Positions 18,591 to 28,003 are shown, numbered from the stretch's first letter. The stretch: DNA of 64,000 nt from Micromonospora coriariae (GCF_900091455.1 NZ_LT607412.1:620001-684000), one strand, 5' to 3'. The notes: a model not told the origin generated them from the sequence alone. Translations and numbers: made by a program.

Positions 18591-19380
18591 CTAGACGAGT
18601 AAGTCCGAAGTCGGTCAGTGGTCGTAGGCGATCAGGGACCTGGTCAGGGGTTGGCCGGTGGTCCGGTTGTGCCAGATCGCGGCGATCATCGCAAGGAGGC
18701 GTTGCGCGACTCGTGCCGAGACGCCTTCGATGCTGCGTCCGCCCTGCAGTTCGAGGTCGAGTTGGCCCTTCAACGTGTCGTTGACGGACTCGATGAGCTG
18801 CCGAACAGGTTTGAGCAAGTGCTCGTCCGGGCGTGGGACCGGTTGCGGTACGACGGTCTGAGCAATCGCACCCCACGCTCTGCCAACCACCGGTCCAGCT
18901 CCGCGGACACGTATCCCTTGTCCGCGACGATCAGCAGGCCTGGACGCTCGGCGATGAGCTCGGGGTCGTGGTCAAGGACAGCCATCGAGTCGACCACCCA
19001 GGTGCCGTCGGTCCACAGGTCGGTGTCCGCCGCGACCACGCGGATCGCTCGCTTGAGCAACGGCAACGCCGCCCGCAACCGCTTGTTGTAGCCGGACTGC
19101 CCGGGCAGGTACCTAACGCCACGGGTAGATGCCCGGGGACAAACCGCAGCCAGCGGGCTTCGGACCGCATGCCGAGCAGGGCCTGAGCCACGGCCAGGGT
19201 GAGCAGTTCCGCGTCGGACAGCCTGGGTGGCCGCCCCGGCCTACGCTGCCGCCCGAGCCAGTCATCGATCTTCACGTAAGTGCGGTCAGAAAGGGTGTTG
19301 AGGCCGGTCGTCACAAACCGATCCTCAACACCCTTTCGACCATCTCCACCCCCGAGGGTCGTTAGGACTTACTCGTCTAG
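18591..19380 (-). mobile_element. Decayed IS982-family insertion sequence
   Basis: Perfect 16-bp terminal inverted repeats, ctagacgagtaagtcc at 18591-18606 and its complement at 19365-19380, bound a 790-bp element. CGGC directly flanks both ends (18587-18590, 19381-19384) and may be the target duplication. IS982 elements are usually about 1 kb; this copy has lost an internal part of the transposase gene and has two frameshifts, so it is not autonomous. Confidence 0.85.
18615..19314 (-). pseudogene. IS982-family transposase, frameshifted and internally deleted
   Basis: Three reading frames carry successive parts of one DDE transposase. N-part from ATG 19314 (SDAELLTLAVAQALLG, RSEARWLRF); middle about 19078-18845 (LKRAIRVVAADTDLWTDG, then VADKGYVS); C-part about 18840-18615 (LLKPVRQLIESVNDTLKGQ, ending SLIAYDH). 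Frame changes lie near 19110 and 18840. After WVVDS the sequence jumps straight to MAVLDHDPEL, so roughly 60 residues found in full-length relatives, including part of the catalytic core, are missing. Non-functional. Confidence 0.85.
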
Positions 19381-20807
19381 CGGCGTAAACTGTGGACCCG
19401 AAATCCCAGACCGGTCGCGGCTCGTAAGGTGACATCGCGCAGGATCTGCATGTATTCGGTAAGTTGGTCCTCCCGATAGAGACCGTCCAGTGCCGCGGCG
19501 GGCACCGCTGGGATCCGGCCGCTCCGCTCCTTGACGGCCAGCCACTCGCGAAGCTGAGCCGCGATCGCATGCTTGTCGTTGTGGACAACGCCGGCGCGGC
19601 GCTCGCGCACCAACTTCGCTGCCAGCCCCGCCTCATAACCGAGCAGCAGAATCGGCCGCCGGGCTTGGAGGTAGTCGAACATCTTGCCGCTCATCGTCCC
19701 CGCGTCCCGCGGATCGTTCCACATCAACAGGACGAGTACGTCCGCCTCAGCCTGGATGCGCCAGGACTTTTCAGCGGAGACGTGACCGAGGAGGGTGACC
19801 GAGTCCTGCACACCGGCACGCTCCACGCCAGCGCGCACCACCCCGTTTTCCTCGCCGGCGAACACGACATGGACATGTGCGGCATCCGACCCGAGCAACG
19901 CGATTGCGTCAAGCAACGGGCCAGGCTCTCGCTTCCCCGGATAGATGTAGCCGGTGTGCGCCAGCGTCAACATGGGTGCGGACTCGCCTACGGCCGCACG
20001 TTCCTCGCTGATGACCGGCGCGGTGGTGGTTGGCGGAGGGAGCGGGCGACGGTCGATGCCATTCATGATCGTGTAGGTCGCGCATCCGAATGTGGTCCGC
20101 AAGGTTTCGGCCATCGGCTCAGAAACGGTCACACACGCGGCGACCGATCGGAGCAACCGCCGCTCGATCCAACGGTCCACGGCGAGACGCAACCTGGACC
20201 GCGCCCAGTACTCGTTGCCGATCGACCAAAGGTCGCGGTAGTCGGCAACCCAGGGCACACCGAGCCGGCGAGCCAGCTTGGCCGCCACGACGAACCCTGA
20301 GAAGGGTGGGCCCGAGGTGACGATGACGTCCGGCCGCCAGTCACCGCGCACCCGCAGGTACTCCCGGATTGCCGGTCGAATCCAGTTAAGTTGCGGGTCC
20401 GGCACGAGCATCTCCATGCCGAGACGCCAGAGCCGGCGGTTGGCCGCGCGCCGGACTGCCGCCAGCCGGATGCGCGACCCTGGCCGGCCGGTCGCGGAGT
20501 GTGGGGCACCCGACGGTGAAAGATTGAGCCGCGGAAGCTTCGGGGCGGGCGCGACCCGCACCACCAGATCCTCGGGGATCACGGCGGGCGCGTCACCCGA
20601 CCCCGCGGCAGTGGCGGTGAGCACCTGAACGTCCCAGCCCTGCTCGGTGGCGAAGGCGACGAGAGCGGCTGGCCGCCGAGCCCCCACCGTCTCGGCCGGG
20701 GGAAAGTGGTAGGAGACGAGCAGCATCCGGGGCGTCCCGTCGGGAGCCCGGTCGCCGGCGCGGGTCCGGTCCGCGTCGTCCCACGGAGCGGGCGTCCGAC
20801 GGCTCAT
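19377..20807 (-). CDS. Glycosyltransferase family 4, C-terminus altered by IS insertion
   Basis: 476 aa GT-B glycosyltransferase. ATG 20807 chosen because GGAGG lies 6 nt upstream; in-frame ATGs at 20828 and 20837 lack a site. The N-domain (LLVSYHFPPAETVGARR) and the C-domain (LAHTGYIYPGKREP, VTLLGHV, ADVLVLLMWND, GKMFDYLQARRPILLLG) fit the WcaL-like GT4 group. The UAG stop lies in the terminal repeat of the adjacent IS, so the last residues are cut; the catalytic domains look complete. An 18-codon tail remains on the far side of the IS. Confidence 0.85.
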   Translation of the reverse strand: MSRRTPAPWDDADRTRAGDRAPDGTPRMLLVSYHFPPAETVGARRPAALVAFATEQGWDVQVLTATAAGSGDAPAVIPEDLVVRVAPAPKLPRLNLSPSGAPHSATGRPGSRIRLAAVRRAANRRLWRLGMEMLVPDPQLNWIRPAIREYLRVRGDWRPDVIVTSGPPFSGFVVAAKLARRLGVPWVADYRDLWSIGNEYWARSRLRLAVDRWIERRLLRSVAACVTVSEPMAETLRTTFGCATYTIMNGIDRRPLPPPTTTAPVISEERAAVGESAPMLTLAHTGYIYPGKREPGPLLDAIALLGSDAAHVHVVFAGEENGVVRAGVERAGVQDSVTLLGHVSAEKSWRIQAEADVLVLLMWNDPRDAGTMSGKMFDYLQARRPILLLGYEAGLAAKLVRERRAGVVHNDKHAIAAQLREWLAVKERSGRIPAVPAAALDGLYREDQLTEYMQILRDVTLRAATGLGFRVHSLRR

Positions 20808-20857
20808 CGACGTCCTCCGCAGAGCCATCGGCACCATTGTCGATCAACATTCGGCAT
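20804..20857 (-). CDS. Possible 17-aa leader peptide, coupled to the GT4 gene
   Basis: ATG 20857 has AAGGAG 8 nt upstream, the best ribosome site in this gap. It reads MPNVDRQWCRWLCGGRR and stops at a TGA overlapping the GT4 ATG (ATGA). It could be a translationally coupled leader (two Trp, two Cys) or chance. No homology judgement is possible at this length. Confidence 0.25.
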   Translation of the reverse strand: MPNVDRQWCRWLCGGRR

Positions 20858-20944
20858 CGCCTTGCTCCTTTCTGCACTGGACACCTGGGGCAACGACGCC
20901 TCCATCGGCAGAGACGTGCAGGGCGTCGGAAGAGTCGGCACCGG

Positions 20945-22282
20945 TCAGCCCTGCGGCACCAACGGGGTTTCGGCAACGCCGACTGCCTCGGCCCGCCGCC
21001 CGGCAGACGTGACGGCCCGCAACGCCATCAGCCATGACGCGATGTAGGCCACGAACCCGGATACGCTGAGGGCCCAGACCGCAACCAGCGATGACGCACC
21101 AGCTGCGGCAACCGCACTGACCGCCCCGGCGACGAGTACGACACGACCCACATCCCAGGCCAGTTGGCGGCCCTGTTGCTCGAAGACAACCAGAGTCTGG
21201 GACAGCGGTGACGCCATGAGTTGGCCTGCCACGTAGAGCGCCAGAGCCTGTGCGTACGTCCCGCTACGCTCCCACTCCGACCCGAACACGACGGAGAACG
21301 CGGCGGGCGCGGCGACCGAGAGCACCACTGCGGTAAGCCCGGCGAAGAGTGCGAGCTTACGACTAGCGGTAACGAAGATGGGCCGGCAACGACCGGGTTG
21401 CTGACGCACCGCGCGGGAGACCTCCGCCAGGTAGACCTGAGCGACCGCCGACGCGACCAGAGCGGCTGGAATCGCGATCACGCGTTGGGTCAACCCAAGC
21501 CAGCCGGCGACGGAGCCGCCGTACCAGTAGGCGACGAGCAATACCGGGAGCTGGGTGCCGAGGACGTTGAGCAGCCCCGACGGCGCCAGCAGTAGTGGAA
21601 ACCCACGGTATCGACGGGCGACGTCCCGCAGGTGGCGCCGCTCACGACCCGCCCGCGCCTGCCCATCGGAGAGGCCCGCACCGCGCATAAGGACAAGCGC
21701 GGCCATGGCCTGGCCCAGCCCAAGCCCCAGCACCAGGCCGCCGGGGCGCAGCGCAGCGCCGCCCAGGGTGAGCTGCATTGCCGTCGTGGTCGCCGACTGG
21801 AAAAAGTTGCGCCGGCCGATTGATCCATAACGGCGGTGCCGGATGGCGAGTTGATTGAGCAGCAGCACAACGCCCGTTGCCGCCGCTGCCGGCGGGACGA
21901 CCCACAACCACGTTTCCAGCTCGGGCTGCCCGAAGATCCGGGCGACATCATCCCTGAACGTCAGCACCGCGACGGCGCCTGCCAGCACCGTTGCGCAGGC
22001 TGCGGTGAGGCCGAGCGCGACCAGCGTGTGGGCGTCGCGTTCCCGTTCGGGCAGCGGGATGGCCAGATCGTAGCGGAGGACCGACACCGTCCCGATCGTC
22101 AGCGTCAGAGCGGCGACCACGGTCAGGAGGCCGAAGTCAGCGGGTCGGTAGATCCGGGCCAGCAGCGGCGCGGCTGCCATCGCTAATACCTGACCGCCGG
22201 CCGAGCCCGCAATGATGGCAACCAAGCCTCGCCGGCTCCCCGACATGCGCCGGATGCGCAGCGTGCTCAACGGCGCGCGCAC
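20945..22282 (-). CDS. Wzx-type oligosaccharide flippase
   Basis: 445 aa polytopic membrane protein with about 12 hydrophobic segments, of the polysaccharide-transport (MOP) group that flips lipid-linked repeat units. Starts RRGLVAIIAGSAGGQVLAMAAAPLLAR, the usual Wzx opening; several Arg/Gly-rich cytosolic loops (RERDAHT, GRERRHLRDVARR). GTG 22282 overlaps the polymerase stop by 16 nt; an internal ATG at 22246 is an alternative, and neither has a strong Shine-Dalgarno. Its Wzy-like neighbour supports a Wzx/Wzy-type assembly route. Confidence 0.82.
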   Translation of the reverse strand: MRAPLSTLRIRRMSGSRRGLVAIIAGSAGGQVLAMAAAPLLARIYRPADFGLLTVVAALTLTIGTVSVLRYDLAIPLPERERDAHTLVALGLTAACATVLAGAVAVLTFRDDVARIFGQPELETWLWVVPPAAAATGVVLLLNQLAIRHRRYGSIGRRNFFQSATTTAMQLTLGGAALRPGGLVLGLGLGQAMAALVLMRGAGLSDGQARAGRERRHLRDVARRYRGFPLLLAPSGLLNVLGTQLPVLLVAYWYGGSVAGWLGLTQRVIAIPAALVASAVAQVYLAEVSRAVRQQPGRCRPIFVTASRKLALFAGLTAVVLSVAAPAAFSVVFGSEWERSGTYAQALALYVAGQLMASPLSQTLVVFEQQGRQLAWDVGRVVLVAGAVSAVAAAGASSLVAVWALSVSGFVAYIASWLMALRAVTSAGRRAEAVGVAETPLVPQG

Positions 22283-23685
22283 TCCCCCGCTCGCCCGTGC
22301 CCCACCCTCGGTCGGCTCGGTTCCCGTCGTCCGGACACCGGCGGCACGCCCCGGCGGGTGGACGCCAGATGCCGGTCTGGCGCCCGCCAGCGCCCGTCGA
22401 CGCCCTGCCAGCTCGGTGGCCCGTGCCGGTATGCGTCCCCCAGCATCCGGTGCCTGCCCGCACCCTCGTCCCGCGTCGCACCGATAAGCACGAGTAGACC
22501 GAGAGCCAGCGAACAGAACAGCGGCCGACTCGCGTTGATGTCGCCGGACGTCGAGACCGCGAGCACGTTGAAGGTCAGAGTCGCGAGGACGAATCCGGCC
22601 ACCGGGTCAGTCCCGGCCGACCGCCAGAGCCCGATTGCCACGACCGCGACCGCCAGCATAAACAGCCCGCCGACCAGCCAGCCGCCCTCGGCGGTCAGCT
22701 CCAGCCACAGGTTGTGCGGATAGGTGTGCTCGATCATCCAGGTGTGGCTGTTCCAGTTGCCGTACCCAACTCCGCCCGGGTTCTCGGCGATAACGGACAG
22801 CGTGCGCTGACGCATGTCCGCTCGGGCGCTGTCGAACAGTTCCTCGGATGGGTCGACGATGAGTGCGTACATCCGCGGTGGCAGTAGCGACGGTAGTGCC
22901 CAGACGGCAGCGACCACGCTGGACATAAGCCCCACGCCGACCCACTCGCGCCGCCGCCGCCTGCCCTTCTGTCGCAGACCGGCGAGCACCAAAGTGAGAA
23001 CGGCGGCAGCGGTCGCCACCAGCGGGCCCCGCGAGCCCGTGGCGAACAGACCCAAGATGAGGAGAAGTCCGATCCCAGCCGCCCACCACCCCGAGAGTCG
23101 ACTGCGGAAGTACAGCCATGCCAGGGCCACCATTGCACCCCCGATCGCCCGGGCCAGCCAGATGGGATTGGAGCCGAAGCCGCCCGACCGGTCACCCTGC
23201 GGTTCGCCGACCAGCGCCGCCAGCGCCAACACCACGCCGCAGCCGAGGAAAATGGCGGCGAACATCTCGACATCCCGTCGGCCTCGAATGATCGCCACGG
23301 AGATGGTGGCGAGCAGGGTCAACGTCAACAGGAGGAAGAACTTCTGCTGCCCGTACTCGGTCTCCGGCCTTCGCAGAATCCCCGGCAGGGCAAGGACCCC
23401 GAACATCAGGAGCACCCAGAAGACGACGACCCGCGCGCGCGAGGCCGGTCGGAACAGATCGTGAAGCACCACCAGCACCGCGAGGACGGCCCCGGTGATG
23501 AGGAAGGCCCGGCCAACCGTGCGCGGGAACTGGTCGAAGTTCAGCAAAAACACGATGACAGCAGCTCTGATCGCGGTAGACCAGATCCCGCCACGCTGCT
23601 TCGACATCACCCCCGACTCCGTCGTCCGACTTGCACGGACGGCACTACCGATCACCGGCGACCAGGTGTCGCCACGCGTCATCAT
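22267..23685 (-). CDS. O-antigen ligase/polymerase (Wzy-like) membrane protein
   Basis: 472 aa with about 12 membrane segments and a long extracytoplasmic loop in the C-terminal half (ENPGGVGYGNWNSHTWMIEH), where the motif HNxxLELTAEGG (here HNLWLELTAEGG) is typical of O-antigen ligase family proteins. Likely polymerises or transfers the lipid-linked glycan outside the membrane. GGAGG at 23695-23699 serves ATG 23685 or GTG 23688. The Arg/Pro-rich C-terminal tail overlaps the flippase start. Confidence 0.82.
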   Translation of the reverse strand: MMTRGDTWSPVIGSAVRASRTTESGVMSKQRGGIWSTAIRAAVIVFLLNFDQFPRTVGRAFLITGAVLAVLVVLHDLFRPASRARVVVFWVLLMFGVLALPGILRRPETEYGQQKFFLLLTLTLLATISVAIIRGRRDVEMFAAIFLGCGVVLALAALVGEPQGDRSGGFGSNPIWLARAIGGAMVALAWLYFRSRLSGWWAAGIGLLLILGLFATGSRGPLVATAAAVLTLVLAGLRQKGRRRRREWVGVGLMSSVVAAVWALPSLLPPRMYALIVDPSEELFDSARADMRQRTLSVIAENPGGVGYGNWNSHTWMIEHTYPHNLWLELTAEGGWLVGGLFMLAVAVVAIGLWRSAGTDPVAGFVLATLTFNVLAVSTSGDINASRPLFCSLALGLLVLIGATRDEGAGRHRMLGDAYRHGPPSWQGVDGRWRAPDRHLASTRRGVPPVSGRREPSRPRVGHGRAGECARR

Positions 23686-23777
23686 CACGTCGTTCCTCCG
23701 GTCGGCTGCCAACACTCGTAGTCGGGCGGCGGCAGCGGACGCCGTCCAGGTGGGTGTGAATAGTCAGGCGGACGCGC

Positions 23778-24785
23778 TCAGACGGCGCGGTCCGGCCGGT
23801 ACCGGGCGAGGTTTCCGGGCTCGAGGAACCACTCGACCGTCGCCTTGAGCCCGTCGTCGAGGGTGGCGGTGGGCTGCCAACCCGTATGCTCCCGGAGCAG
23901 CGTGCTGTCACCCACCAGCCGCTCAACCTCGGATCCCGCAGGCCGCAGCCGGGCCTCAGTCACCACCACCTCCGGGTGGTTGCCGAACATCGCCCCGATC
24001 CGTCGGACCAGATCGCCGATGGCTGTCTCGCACCCCGTGGCTGCCTGAAACACCCGGCCCACCACCGCAGAGTCGACAGCAGTTCCGACGGCGATGAAGG
24101 CGGCTACGGTGTCCGCCACGTAGAGCAGATCGCGGGTTGTGGTCAACGCACCGAGCTCCACCCCGCCGCGTCCCTTCGCCAACTGACTGATGATCGTCGG
24201 GATCACGGCCCGGGTCGACTGCCGGGGCCCGAAGGTGTTGAACGGCCGGAGGGTGACCACCGGCAGCCCGAAGCTGAGGTGGTAGCTCTCCGCCAACTTG
24301 TCCGCAGCAATCTTCGTGGCTGCGTACGGTGACTGGCCACGCAGACGGTGGTCCTCGGTCATCGGCACCGTGGTGGCCGTGCCATACACCTCGCTGGTGG
24401 AAGTCACCACCACCCGGTCGACTCCGGCCACCCGTGCGCTCTCCAGCACGTTGAGCGTGCCGGTGATGTTGGTGTCCACGTATGACTGGGGTGCCAGGTA
24501 CGAGTACGGGATCCCACCAAGCGCAGCTAGGTGGTAGACGACTTTAGCCCCGTCCACTAGACGCTGAGTCATGCCGCGATCGCGGACGTCTCCTGCAAGG
24601 ACCTCGACGTTCGCCAACTGGTCTGGGCTGAGCATGTCCAGCCACCCGTGCGTCCCCGCCCCGTTGTAGTGGACGAGGGCACGCACATGCTGCCCTTCTG
24701 CCACGAGAGCTTCCACCAGGTGCGAGCCGATGAATCCTCCGGCGCCCGTCACCACCACCGTGTCACCGGCAGAAACCGTCCTCAT
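23778..24785 (-). CDS. LegB-like NAD-dependent nucleotide-sugar 4,6-dehydratase
   Basis: 335 aa extended SDR. G14-A-G-G-F-I-G20 binds NAD; STSEVYG and Y-A-A-T-K (YxxxK) form the active site; RPFNTFGPRQS and IPTIISQL closely follow LegB-type 4,6-dehydratases that act on UDP- or GDP-GlcNAc in legionaminic and related pathways (my recognition, not a search). ATG overlaps the upstream SDR stop by 4 nt. With the neighbouring reductase-like and 2-epimerase genes it would make an activated 2-acetamido-2,6-dideoxyhexose. Confidence 0.85.
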   Translation of the reverse strand: MRTVSAGDTVVVTGAGGFIGSHLVEALVAEGQHVRALVHYNGAGTHGWLDMLSPDQLANVEVLAGDVRDRGMTQRLVDGAKVVYHLAALGGIPYSYLAPQSYVDTNITGTLNVLESARVAGVDRVVVTSTSEVYGTATTVPMTEDHRLRGQSPYAATKIAADKLAESYHLSFGLPVVTLRPFNTFGPRQSTRAVIPTIISQLAKGRGGVELGALTTTRDLLYVADTVAAFIAVGTAVDSAVVGRVFQAATGCETAIGDLVRRIGAMFGNHPEVVVTEARLRPAGSEVERLVGDSTLLREHTGWQPTATLDDGLKATVEWFLEPGNLARYRPDRAV

Positions 24786-25750
24786 GTCAACTGCTCCTCT
24801 TTCTGCATGCCTGGCACTGGGGCTTGCATACCGCTGGTACGGCCGGGGCGACTTGGAGAGAGTCCCGCCAGGTCGAGCGCCGCGGCGCTCCAGACGGCTC
24901 GAATCGAGTCACTCAGCGCGTGTGCGGGGGTCCAGTCGAGCACGGAGGCTGCGCGGCTGATATCGGCGCGGACCCAGTCAACCGACGCCGTCCGCGGTGA
25001 CGGGGGCTGGTCCTCCACAATCTGCACCTGCAGGCCGGACGTTTCGATCAGCTGACGTAGCACGTCTCGCACCGATACGGCCCGCCCGCTGGCGATGTTC
25101 AGGATGCGAGCTCGGGGTGCCTTGATCGTGACCGCAGCTCGTACCGCCGCCGCCACGTCCCGAACGTCGACGAAGTCGCGATACGCGTCGAGCGGCCCGG
25201 TCCGCAAGGAATCGTCGGGGGCGAGCCGGGCGAGCAGCGCCGCCGCCCTCCCGAGCAGCGTCGTCGGTGGAAGACCCGGACCGATCGGGTTGAACACGCG
25301 CAGCACGACCGAGTCCACCCGACCGGCGGCCGCCGCCACCTCGATCAGCCGGGTGGCCGTCGCCTGACTGATGCCGTAGTCGCTAACCGGCTTCGTCGTA
25401 GCGTCCTCGTCGACCGACGCACCGAACGGTATCGGCCCATACTCGGCGGCCGACCCGAGCCGGACCAGCCGGGCGCGGGGTGCCGTCGCGGCCACCGCGT
25501 CCACTAATTTTGCCGCCACGATGGCGTTGCCGAGAAGCAGCTCCGTAGCGGTACCGGAGGTCGCGCCCGCACAGCAAACCACTGCGGCCGGGCGTACGGA
25601 GCCGACCAGCTCGCGTAGCTCTCCGAGCGTGCAGGTCGTGAGATCGCAGTCGGTCCTAGAAGGACAGACGACGTCCGCATCGGCCTCGATTGCCCTCCGC
25701 ACCTGGGTCCCGAGGAAACCGGAGGCACCGAAAATCAGCACACTTGTCAT
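24782..25750 (-). CDS. NAD-dependent epimerase/reductase (RmlD/FnlB-like SDR) with YxxxQ
   Basis: 322 aa extended SDR. G8-A-S-G-F-L-G14 cofactor turn; LGSAAEYG supplies the catalytic Ser region; Y125-G-I-S-Q129 stands where YxxxK is expected, so the catalytic Lys is Gln (codon CAG at 25366-25364). RVFNPIGPG and [11 protein letters not shown] fit 4-keto-sugar reductases or epimerases. Both ends overlap their neighbours by 4 nt. Either an altered-activity enzyme or a partly inactivated one. Confidence 0.8.
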   Translation of the reverse strand: MTSVLIFGASGFLGTQVRRAIEADADVVCPSRTDCDLTTCTLGELRELVGSVRPAAVVCCAGATSGTATELLLGNAIVAAKLVDAVAATAPRARLVRLGSAAEYGPIPFGASVDEDATTKPVSDYGISQATATRLIEVAAAAGRVDSVVLRVFNPIGPGLPPTTLLGRAAALLARLAPDDSLRTGPLDAYRDFVDVRDVAAAVRAAVTIKAPRARILNIASGRAVSVRDVLRQLIETSGLQVQIVEDQPPSPRTASVDWVRADISRAASVLDWTPAHALSDSIRAVWSAAALDLAGLSPSRPGRTSGMQAPVPGMQKEEQLT

Positions 25751-26475
25751 GCCACTGGCGTCGTGCCGACGGGCAGCAGCATGTCCTGCACCTGCGCAAA
25801 GGACCGGTTGGCTTCGTCGTAGTCCTCGGGGCGGCCGATATCAAGCCAGTAACCGTCGAATTCGTAGCCTGCCGGCGGGTCGCCCTTCCCCAGCAGGTCC
25901 AGCACAAGCTGGTCGAACCCGAAGGGCCGTCCGGGCGGGTAGGACGCGATCGCACTCTTGGAAAGCCCGTAGACCCCCATGCTGACCCGGTACTGAAGGA
26001 CCGGCTTCTCGGAGAAGGAGATAATCTTGTCGCCTTCTGCTTCCAATACACCGAAGTCGATCTTGACCGTTCGGCGGAATGTAGCGACCGTCAGCGGCGC
26101 GCCAGATCGCTGGTGATGGGTGAGCAGACCGGCGTAATCCAGGTTTGTGAGGATGTCGCCGTTCATCACTAGGAAGTGCTCCGGCAGCCTGTCCCGAATA
26201 CCGAACAGGGGCCCAATAGTGGAGAGCGGCTCGCGCTCTTCAATGTACTCCACCTTGAGGTTGAACCGGGAGCCGTCCCCGACGAACGCACGGATCAGGG
26301 AACCGAGATGGTTGATGGCCAACGTCACCTGCGCAAATCCGCACGCCGCCAACTGGTGCAGGATGATCTCAAGGATGGCGTAGCTCTCGCCGATCGGCAC
26401 AAGTGGCTTCGGAAGTGTCGACGTGTATGGCCGCAGTCGCACCCCCGCACCACCAGCCATGATCACTACATGCAT
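25747..26475 (-). CDS. Sugar-1-phosphate nucleotidyltransferase
   Basis: 242 aa nucleotidyltransferase that activates a sugar-1-phosphate with an NTP. Signature [11 protein letters not shown] and K23-P (LPKPLVPIG) at the N-terminus, metal-binding MNGDILT near residue 106, FSEKP, and [11 protein letters not shown] at the end. ATG 26475 chosen: GGAGGG lies 4-9 nt upstream and the conserved fold begins at once; the longer open frame adds an implausible extension. Base specificity is unclear; the closest pattern is GlcN-1-P/mannose-1-P guanylyltransferase-like. Stop overlaps the next start by 4 nt. Confidence 0.85.
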   Translation of the reverse strand: MHVVIMAGGAGVRLRPYTSTLPKPLVPIGESYAILEIILHQLAACGFAQVTLAINHLGSLIRAFVGDGSRFNLKVEYIEEREPLSTIGPLFGIRDRLPEHFLVMNGDILTNLDYAGLLTHHQRSGAPLTVATFRRTVKIDFGVLEAEGDKIISFSEKPVLQYRVSMGVYGLSKSAIASYPPGRPFGFDQLVLDLLGKGDPPAGYEFDGYWLDIGRPEDYDEANRSFAQVQDMLLPVGTTPVA

Positions 26476-26563
26476 CGACCCTCCGCTCAGCACGCCATCC
26501 ATCGCCCGTCCAACGACCCCAGCCCGCCAAGGACACGCAAAAAACGCGTTTGTTGGACAAAAC

Positions 26564-26582
26564 AGACGCCTGACGGGCGTCT
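26564..26582 (-). terminator. Short hairpin after the 2-epimerase gene
   Basis: Stem AGACGCC/GGCGTCT (26564-26570 with 26576-26582). On the minus strand it is followed by GTTTTG and, further on, a T-run. It lies between the 2-epimerase gene and the nucleotidyltransferase gene of the same strand, so probably a weak or conditional terminator. Confidence 0.4.
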
Positions 26583-26601
26583 CATTGCTGGGTGAAGGCA
26601 C

Positions 26602-27690
26602 CTAGTGCGTCCCGACGAACCGCTCTATCACCTCGGCGATTCGGGCGCCCGCCCGTCCGTCCCACAGCGGCGGCGTGGGCCAGCCGGCAGCGCGATGCCC
26701 TGCCGCCAGCACCCCGCGGACCTCCTCCGCCAGGTTCTCCCTCGTCACCAGACGATTCGTCCCCTGGGTGACCGTCACCGGACGCTCGGTCTCGTCCCGA
26801 AGGGTGAGGCATGGTATGCCCAGCATGGTTGTCTCCTCCTGGACGCCGCCCGAGTCCGTCAGAACAGCCTTGGCACCGCGCACCAGGCTGAGGAACTCGA
26901 CGTAGCCCAACGGATCGGCCACCCGCAGATTCGGATGGAGAAAGAGGCCGGCATCGGCGAGGCTGTTCCGTCCCCGCGGGTGCAGGGGCAGGACGATGTG
27001 CGTCTGATCGGCAACCGCATGCAGCGCCTTGACCAACTCGGCGGCATCGCCTGGATTGTCCACATTCGACGGTCTGTGCAGCGTGGCGACCACATACCGC
27101 TCCGGCAGTGACAGCTGTGCACGGGCGGCCGCGACGTCGAAACGGTGCAGATTCGCCATCAGCGTGTCGATCATCGGATTTCCGGTGAAGAAGACCCTGT
27201 CCGCGTTGATCCCTTCGTTGCCCAGGTTCACCAGTGCATCCGGACTGGTCGCAAACAGCAGGTCCGAGAGCCGATCAGTGACCAGCCTATTGACTTCCTC
27301 CGGCATTGATCGGTTGAAGCTACGCAAGCCAGCTTCCACATGCGCGATAGGGATACCTAGCTTGGCAGCGACGAGCGCTGCCGCCACGGTGGAGTTCACA
27401 TCGCCGTACACCACCACGAGGCCCGGGCGGGCAGTCTGGAACAGGCGCTCCAGCCGGTTCATGATTTCGCCCGTCTGGAAGGCGTGGCTGCCGGAGCCCA
27501 CCGCCAGGTTCAATTCGGGTTCGGGCAGCCCCAACTGGCGAAAGAAGACCTCGGACATCCGCTCGTCGTAGTGTTGCCCGGTGTGCACCAGTTGCTGTCG
27601 TACGTGGCATCCATCGAGCGCTCGGATGACCGGTGCGGCCTTGGGAAAGTTCGGCCGGGCACCGGTGATATGAATAACCTGGACAGACAT
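26602..27690 (-). CDS. wecB: UDP-N-acetylglucosamine 2-epimerase (non-hydrolysing)
   Basis: 362 aa GT-B-like epimerase interconverting UDP-GlcNAc and UDP-ManNAc, or the corresponding 6-deoxy-hexose in an FnlC-like role. Family marks: GARPNFPK at the N-terminus, HTGQHYD, VYGDVNST, HVEAGLRSFN, MPEEVNR, LTDSGGVQEE and ETERPVT. ATG 27690 chosen for GAGGAG 4-9 nt upstream. First gene of the minus-strand half of the glycan locus; 126 nt separate it from the next gene. Confidence 0.92.
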   Translation of the reverse strand: MSVQVIHITGARPNFPKAAPVIRALDGCHVRQQLVHTGQHYDERMSEVFFRQLGLPEPELNLAVGSGSHAFQTGEIMNRLERLFQTARPGLVVVYGDVNSTVAAALVAAKLGIPIAHVEAGLRSFNRSMPEEVNRLVTDRLSDLLFATSPDALVNLGNEGINADRVFFTGNPMIDTLMANLHRFDVAAARAQLSLPERYVVATLHRPSNVDNPGDAAELVKALHAVADQTHIVLPLHPRGRNSLADAGLFLHPNLRVADPLGYVEFLSLVRGAKAVLTDSGGVQEETTMLGIPCLTLRDETERPVTVTQGTNRLVTRENLAEEVRGVLAAGHRAAGWPTPPLWDGRAGARIAEVIERFVGTH

Positions 27691-28003
27691 TTCGCTCCTC
27701 AGCTCGCTCCACCCGGCGGGTCCAACCCGCGGCACCAACCACGCCGACGCCCAGCGCCGCAGCAGACCCGGTCCAGAGCACCGGGGTCAGTCGGAAAGAC
27801 TCAGGCCGGCCCGCGCGACGCATCGTTCAACGAGGTGATCGCGCCGGTCGTTGCGTCAGCGTGAGGAGAGAAACCCCCATACGGCACAACCGTCCCCCAA
27901 GATCGGGCCCCGCCCCCGGGCCGGCATCCGGGGGCGCCGATAGAGATCTCGGCGATGGCCGCCTCATCGCGGTCGAAGTCACCAGGAACGCCCGGACGTT
28001 GCC
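27691..28003. other. Intergenic region upstream of the minus-strand glycan genes
   Basis: About 310 nt with no convincing gene. It should hold the promoter of the 2-epimerase gene on the minus strand, but I cannot assign -35/-10 boxes. The right part merges into the carboxypeptidase relic. Confidence 0.4.

Noticed and set aside
27703..27823. Minus-strand frame before wecB with a hydrophobic stretch (LTPVLWTGSAAALGVGVV)
   Set aside because: It runs out of frame into wecB, has no ribosome site, and resembles no family.
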